From contig NZ_JQLI01000008.1 in NCBI RefSeq assembly GCF_000744095.1, positions 3,472,001 to 3,536,000 on the forward strand: a stretch of DNA of 64,000 nt, written 5' to 3'. A program made the translations under genes and the position numbers. The notes below the pieces were generated by a model. That model made no database searches. It was not told the origin of the DNA and was given only the letters and a program-made list of their open reading frames with translations. Each line of letters begins with the position of its first letter. Positions within the stretch are counted from its first letter, which is position 1. The stretch comes from Cupriavidus necator A5-1. GTDB lineage: Bacteria > Pseudomonadota > Gammaproteobacteria > Burkholderiales > Burkholderiaceae. Below, piece after piece: positions 60,809 to 64,000 of the stretch.

Positions 60809-62218
60809 TCAGCCCAGCTTGCGGATGTCGACAAAATGGCCTTCGATGGCGGCGGCCGCTGCCATCGCCGGGCTCACCAGGTGGGTGCGGCCACCGGCGC
60901 CCTGGCGGCCTTCGAAGTTGCGGTTCGAGGTCGACGCGCAGCGCTCGCCCGGATCGAGGCGGTCGGCGTTCATGGCCAGGCACATCGAGCAGCCCGGCTC
61001 GCGCCATTCAAAACCGGCGGCCTTGAAGACCTTGTCCAGGCCTTCGCGCTCAGCCTGTTCCTTGACCAGGCCCGAACCCGGCACCACCATCGCCAGCTTC
61101 ACGTTGGCAGCAACCTTGCGGCCCAGCTTCTGCACCACCCACGCGGCAGCGCGCATGTCCTCGATGCGGCTGTTGGTGCACGAGCCGATGAAGACCTTGT
61201 CGATATTGATGCTCTCGACCGGCACGTTGGGCTGCAGGCCCATGTACTCCAGCGCGCGCTCCATCGCGTTGCGCTTGTTCGGGTCCTTTTCCTTCTCGGG
61301 ATCCGGCACGCGGTCTTCGATGCTGACCACCATTTCCGGCGACGTGCCCCAGGTGACCTGCGGGCGGACGTCTTCGGCGCGCAACTCGACCACCTGGTCA
61401 AAGTGCGCACCAGCGTCGGAATGCAGCGTGCGCCAGTAGGTAACGGCCTGCTCCCACTCCACGCCCTGCGGCGCATACGGGCGGCCCTTGACGTATTCCA
61501 GCGTGACGTCGTCCACCGCCACCAGGCCGGCGCGCGCGCCCGCTTCGATGGCCATGTTGCAGACGGTCATGCGGCCTTCCATGGTCAGGTCACGGATGGC
61601 CGAGCCGGCGAACTCGATGGTGAAGCCGGTGCCGCCAGCGGTGCCGATCTTGCCGATCACGGCCAGCACGATGTCCTTGGCGGTGCAGCCGCGCGGCAGC
61701 TTGCCTTCCACCTTGACCAGCATGTTCTTGGCCTTCTTGCCCAGCAGCGTCTGCGTGGCCAGCACGTGCTCGACTTCCGAGGTGCCGATGCCGTGCGCGA
61801 GCGCGCCGAAGGCGCCGTGCGTGCTGGTATGCGAGTCGCCGCACACCACCGTCATGCCCGGCAGCGTGGCGCCCTGCTCCGGCCCGATCACGTGCACGAT
61901 GCCCTGGCGGTGATCGTTCATCTTGAACTGGGTAATGCCGAAGCTGTCGCAGTTGGCGTCCAGCGTATCGACCTGCAGCTTCGACACGGGGTCGGCAATG
62001 CCCTGGCTGCGGTCGGTAGTGGGCACGTTGTGGTCCGACACGGCCAGGTTCGCGCTGATGCGCCACACTGGACGCTGCGCGATCTTCAGGCCTTCGAACG
62101 CCTGCGGGCTGGTCACTTCATGCAGCAGGTGACGGTCGATGTAGAGCAGCGTGGTGCCGTCCTCCTCGACGTGGACGGTGTGGTCATCCCAGAGTTTGTC
62201 GTAGAGCGTCTTGGCCAT
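60809..62218 (-). CDS. leuC: 3-isopropylmalate dehydratase large subunit
   Basis: 469 residues, aconitase family. [4Fe-4S] ligands: Cys in VFIGSCTNSRIEDM and the pair in GCSMCLAMNAD; substrate segments VCGDSHTSTHGAFGALAHGI and PGSGLVKEQAEREG. Normal length. First gene of leuC-ecn-leuD-leuB. Confidence 0.97.
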   Translation of the reverse strand: MAKTLYDKLWDDHTVHVEEDGTTLLYIDRHLLHEVTSPQAFEGLKIAQRPVWRISANLAVSDHNVPTTDRSQGIADPVSKLQVDTLDANCDSFGITQFKMNDHRQGIVHVIGPEQGATLPGMTVVCGDSHTSTHGAFGALAHGIGTSEVEHVLATQTLLGKKAKNMLVKVEGKLPRGCTAKDIVLAVIGKIGTAGGTGFTIEFAGSAIRDLTMEGRMTVCNMAIEAGARAGLVAVDDVTLEYVKGRPYAPQGVEWEQAVTYWRTLHSDAGAHFDQVVELRAEDVRPQVTWGTSPEMVVSIEDRVPDPEKEKDPNKRNAMERALEYMGLQPNVPVESINIDKVFIGSCTNSRIEDMRAAAWVVQKLGRKVAANVKLAMVVPGSGLVKEQAEREGLDKVFKAAGFEWREPGCSMCLAMNADRLDPGERCASTSNRNFEGRQGAGGRTHLVSPAMAAAAAIEGHFVDIRKLG

Positions 62219-62398
62219 GATGCGATGGCGGGCCGGAGGACGGGTCCTTTGCAGGAGAGGTCCGCGGTGACCGCGCAGTAGTTTGCAGGGGTTTTTTGTT
62301 CGCTTCGGTCGCGGTGGCGAGCGGTGGGCGACGATGGCGATGATCGCGCCGGAAGCTGCCAGAAGCGAGCGTTATGCGAGCGATATTTCAAGCGTTAC

Positions 62399-62417
62399 TG
62401 CGATGCTTGACTTCGCA
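62399..62417 (-). promoter_or_regulatory. LysR-type operator candidate upstream of leuC
   Basis: Perfect 5-bp dyad TGCGA/TCGCA with 9-bp spacer, about 190 bp upstream of the leuC ATG. Matches the general LysR-regulator box; the regulator is not encoded here. Confidence 0.35.
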
Positions 62418-62527
62418 ATCGATTATGCCACAGGGGGTATGGCGATCAGCCCCCTGCCCGGCCCAGGCGGCGGCTGGAATGTAATGTGATTGGCGAAAGG
62501 GGGATTTCGTCGTTGACGAAAAGGAGG

Positions 62528-62562
62528 AGGCCGTCGCCCTGCCCGAGGCGGGACGACGGCCT
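62528..62562 (-). terminator. Terminator downstream of livF
   Basis: On the minus strand AGGCCGTCG and CGACGGCCT pair around an inner CCCGCC/GCAGGG-type stem with a TCGG loop, followed by CCTCCTTTTC. Ends the liv operon. Confidence 0.8.
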
Positions 62563-62569
62563 TTCGGGA

Positions 62570-63270
<701 letters not shown>

Positions 63271-63271
<1 letters not shown>

Positions 63272-64000
63272 CAGTCCTCTCCCAGGTAGGCCTTGATCAC
63301 GCGCGGGTCGTTGCGCACGGCTTCCGGCTTGCCGATCACGATCGGCTTGCCGTGCTCCATCACCAGGATGCGGTCGGACACGCCCATCACCAGGCTCATG
63401 TCGTGCTCGATCAGCAGCACCGAGATGCCGAACTCGCGCCGCAGCTGGTCGATCAACTGCTGCAGTTCGATCTTCTCCTGCGGGTTCAGGCCCGCGGCGG
63501 GCTCGTCCAGCATCAGCAGGCGCGGTTTGGTGATCATGCAGCGCGCGATCTCCAGCCGGCGCTGGTGGCCGTACGACAACGTGCCCGCCTCGCGATTGGC
63601 CACCTTGGTCAGGCCCATGCGCTCGAGCCACACCGCGGCGCGCTCCAGCGCCTCGCGCTCGGCGCGGCGGTAGGCCGGCGTGGCGAACAGCCCGCGCAGG
63701 ATGCCGGACTGCACCTGCAGGTGCTGCGCCACCAGCAGGTTTTCCACCACCGTCAGCGACTTGAACAGGCGGATGTTCTGGAAGGTCCGCACCAGGCCCT
63801 TGCGCGCCACCTGGTGGCTGGGCAGGCCGGCAATGGCGTGGCCGTCCAGCGTGACGTCGCCCGCGGTGGGCTTGTAGAAACCGCCCACGCAGTTAAACAC
63901 CGTGGTCTTGCCGGCCCCGTTGGGGCCGATGATGGCGAAGACCTCGTCGCTGCGCACATCGAATTCAACGCCGTCGACGGCCAGCAGGCCACCGAAGCGC
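63271..64000 (-). CDS. livG: Branched-chain amino acid ABC transporter ATPase LivG (N-terminus beyond window)
   Basis: 243 codons visible; the first few residues lie beyond the right edge. FGGLLAVDGVEFDV leads into Walker A IGPNGAGKTTVFNCVGGFY; LIV-type signature LSYGHQRRLEIARCM and Walker B LLMLDEPAAGLNPQE follow, and it ends LAYLGED-like (IKAYLGED). Coupled to livF by a TGATG overlap. The permease and binding-protein genes would lie to the right. Confidence 0.93.

Larger units (their letters stand above)
62219..62569 (-). other. leuC upstream region
   Basis: 351 bp. Contains a dyad TGCGA-N9-TCGCA (62399-62417) of the T-N11-A type bound by LysR-family activators, in a locally A/T-richer stretch, so the leu promoter is probably here. 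The right end holds the livF terminator (62528-62562). No gene seen. Confidence 0.45.

Noticed and set aside
60651..61007. Upstream extension of leuD
   Set aside because: This open stretch is the entericidin gene and the end of leuC read in the wrong frame.

Overview
The window is a stretch of GC-rich (by eye about two-thirds G+C) betaproteobacterial chromosome, almost certainly Cupriavidus or a close Ralstonia-type Burkholderiales. The gene orders rpoE-rseA-rseB, yceD-rpmF-plsX-fabHDG-acpP-fabF, cvpA-purF-metZ, trpF-trpB-DNA methyltransferase-trpA-accD-folC-dedD and leuC-entericidin-leuD-leuB-asd-fimV-truA are the conserved core layout of that family. I see no phage, insertion sequence, CRISPR array or foreign-looking island. 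Genes are dense and mostly on the minus strand.

Layout. 1-1594: sigma-E module (rseB cut by the window edge, rseA, rpoE). 1704-9058: a fatty-acid and phospholipid synthesis cluster read right to left (yceD, rpmF, plsX, fabH, fabD, fabG, acpP, fabF, then a small membrane protein). 9253-13977: maf-type pyrophosphatase, an RsmI-like methylase, an SppA-type peptidase, a Rieske protein, a phosphoglycolate-type phosphatase and rluC. 14762-17920: rne, with a large repeat-rich C-terminal tail and a 0.8 kb upstream region. 18247-21305: molybdenum cofactor genes moaA-mobA-moeA. 21512-28560: rmuC, a 2-hydroxyacid dehydrogenase, a NhaD-type antiporter, lutC alone, pncB and small unknown proteins. 28868-30377: ferredoxin plus its NADP reductase. 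30620: tRNA-Asn. 30834-35471: an accessory catabolic operon (cupin, Bug-type binding protein, acyl-CoA dehydrogenase, CoA-transferase, IclR regulator) with a palindromic operator upstream. 35664-39239: kdpDE without kdpFABC. 39689-42563: rpsU, a NodIJ-like ABC exporter, a SugE/Gdx exporter and a lipoprotein. 42581-49458: metZ, purF, cvpA, dedD, folC, accD. 49639-54193: trpA, an orphan DNA methyltransferase, trpB, trpF, truA. 54331-62218: fimV, asd, the leucine genes and an entericidin. 62570-64000: livF and livG (livG cut by the edge).

How the parts work together. Most genes are housekeeping: envelope stress control, the whole elongation machinery for fatty acids plus the first committed step (accD), Moco synthesis, and the Trp, Leu, Met and aspartate-family pathways. 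Accessory interest lies in the IclR-controlled CoA operon, whose dehydrogenase has Pro where the usual catalytic Glu sits; in a 43-codon Thr/Ile-rich reading frame directly upstream of asd that looks like an attenuator leader peptide; in the solitary methyltransferase translationally coupled to trpB; and in a promoter-like duplicate ahead of tRNA-Asn. I did not find an obviously new multi-gene defence or mobile system here.
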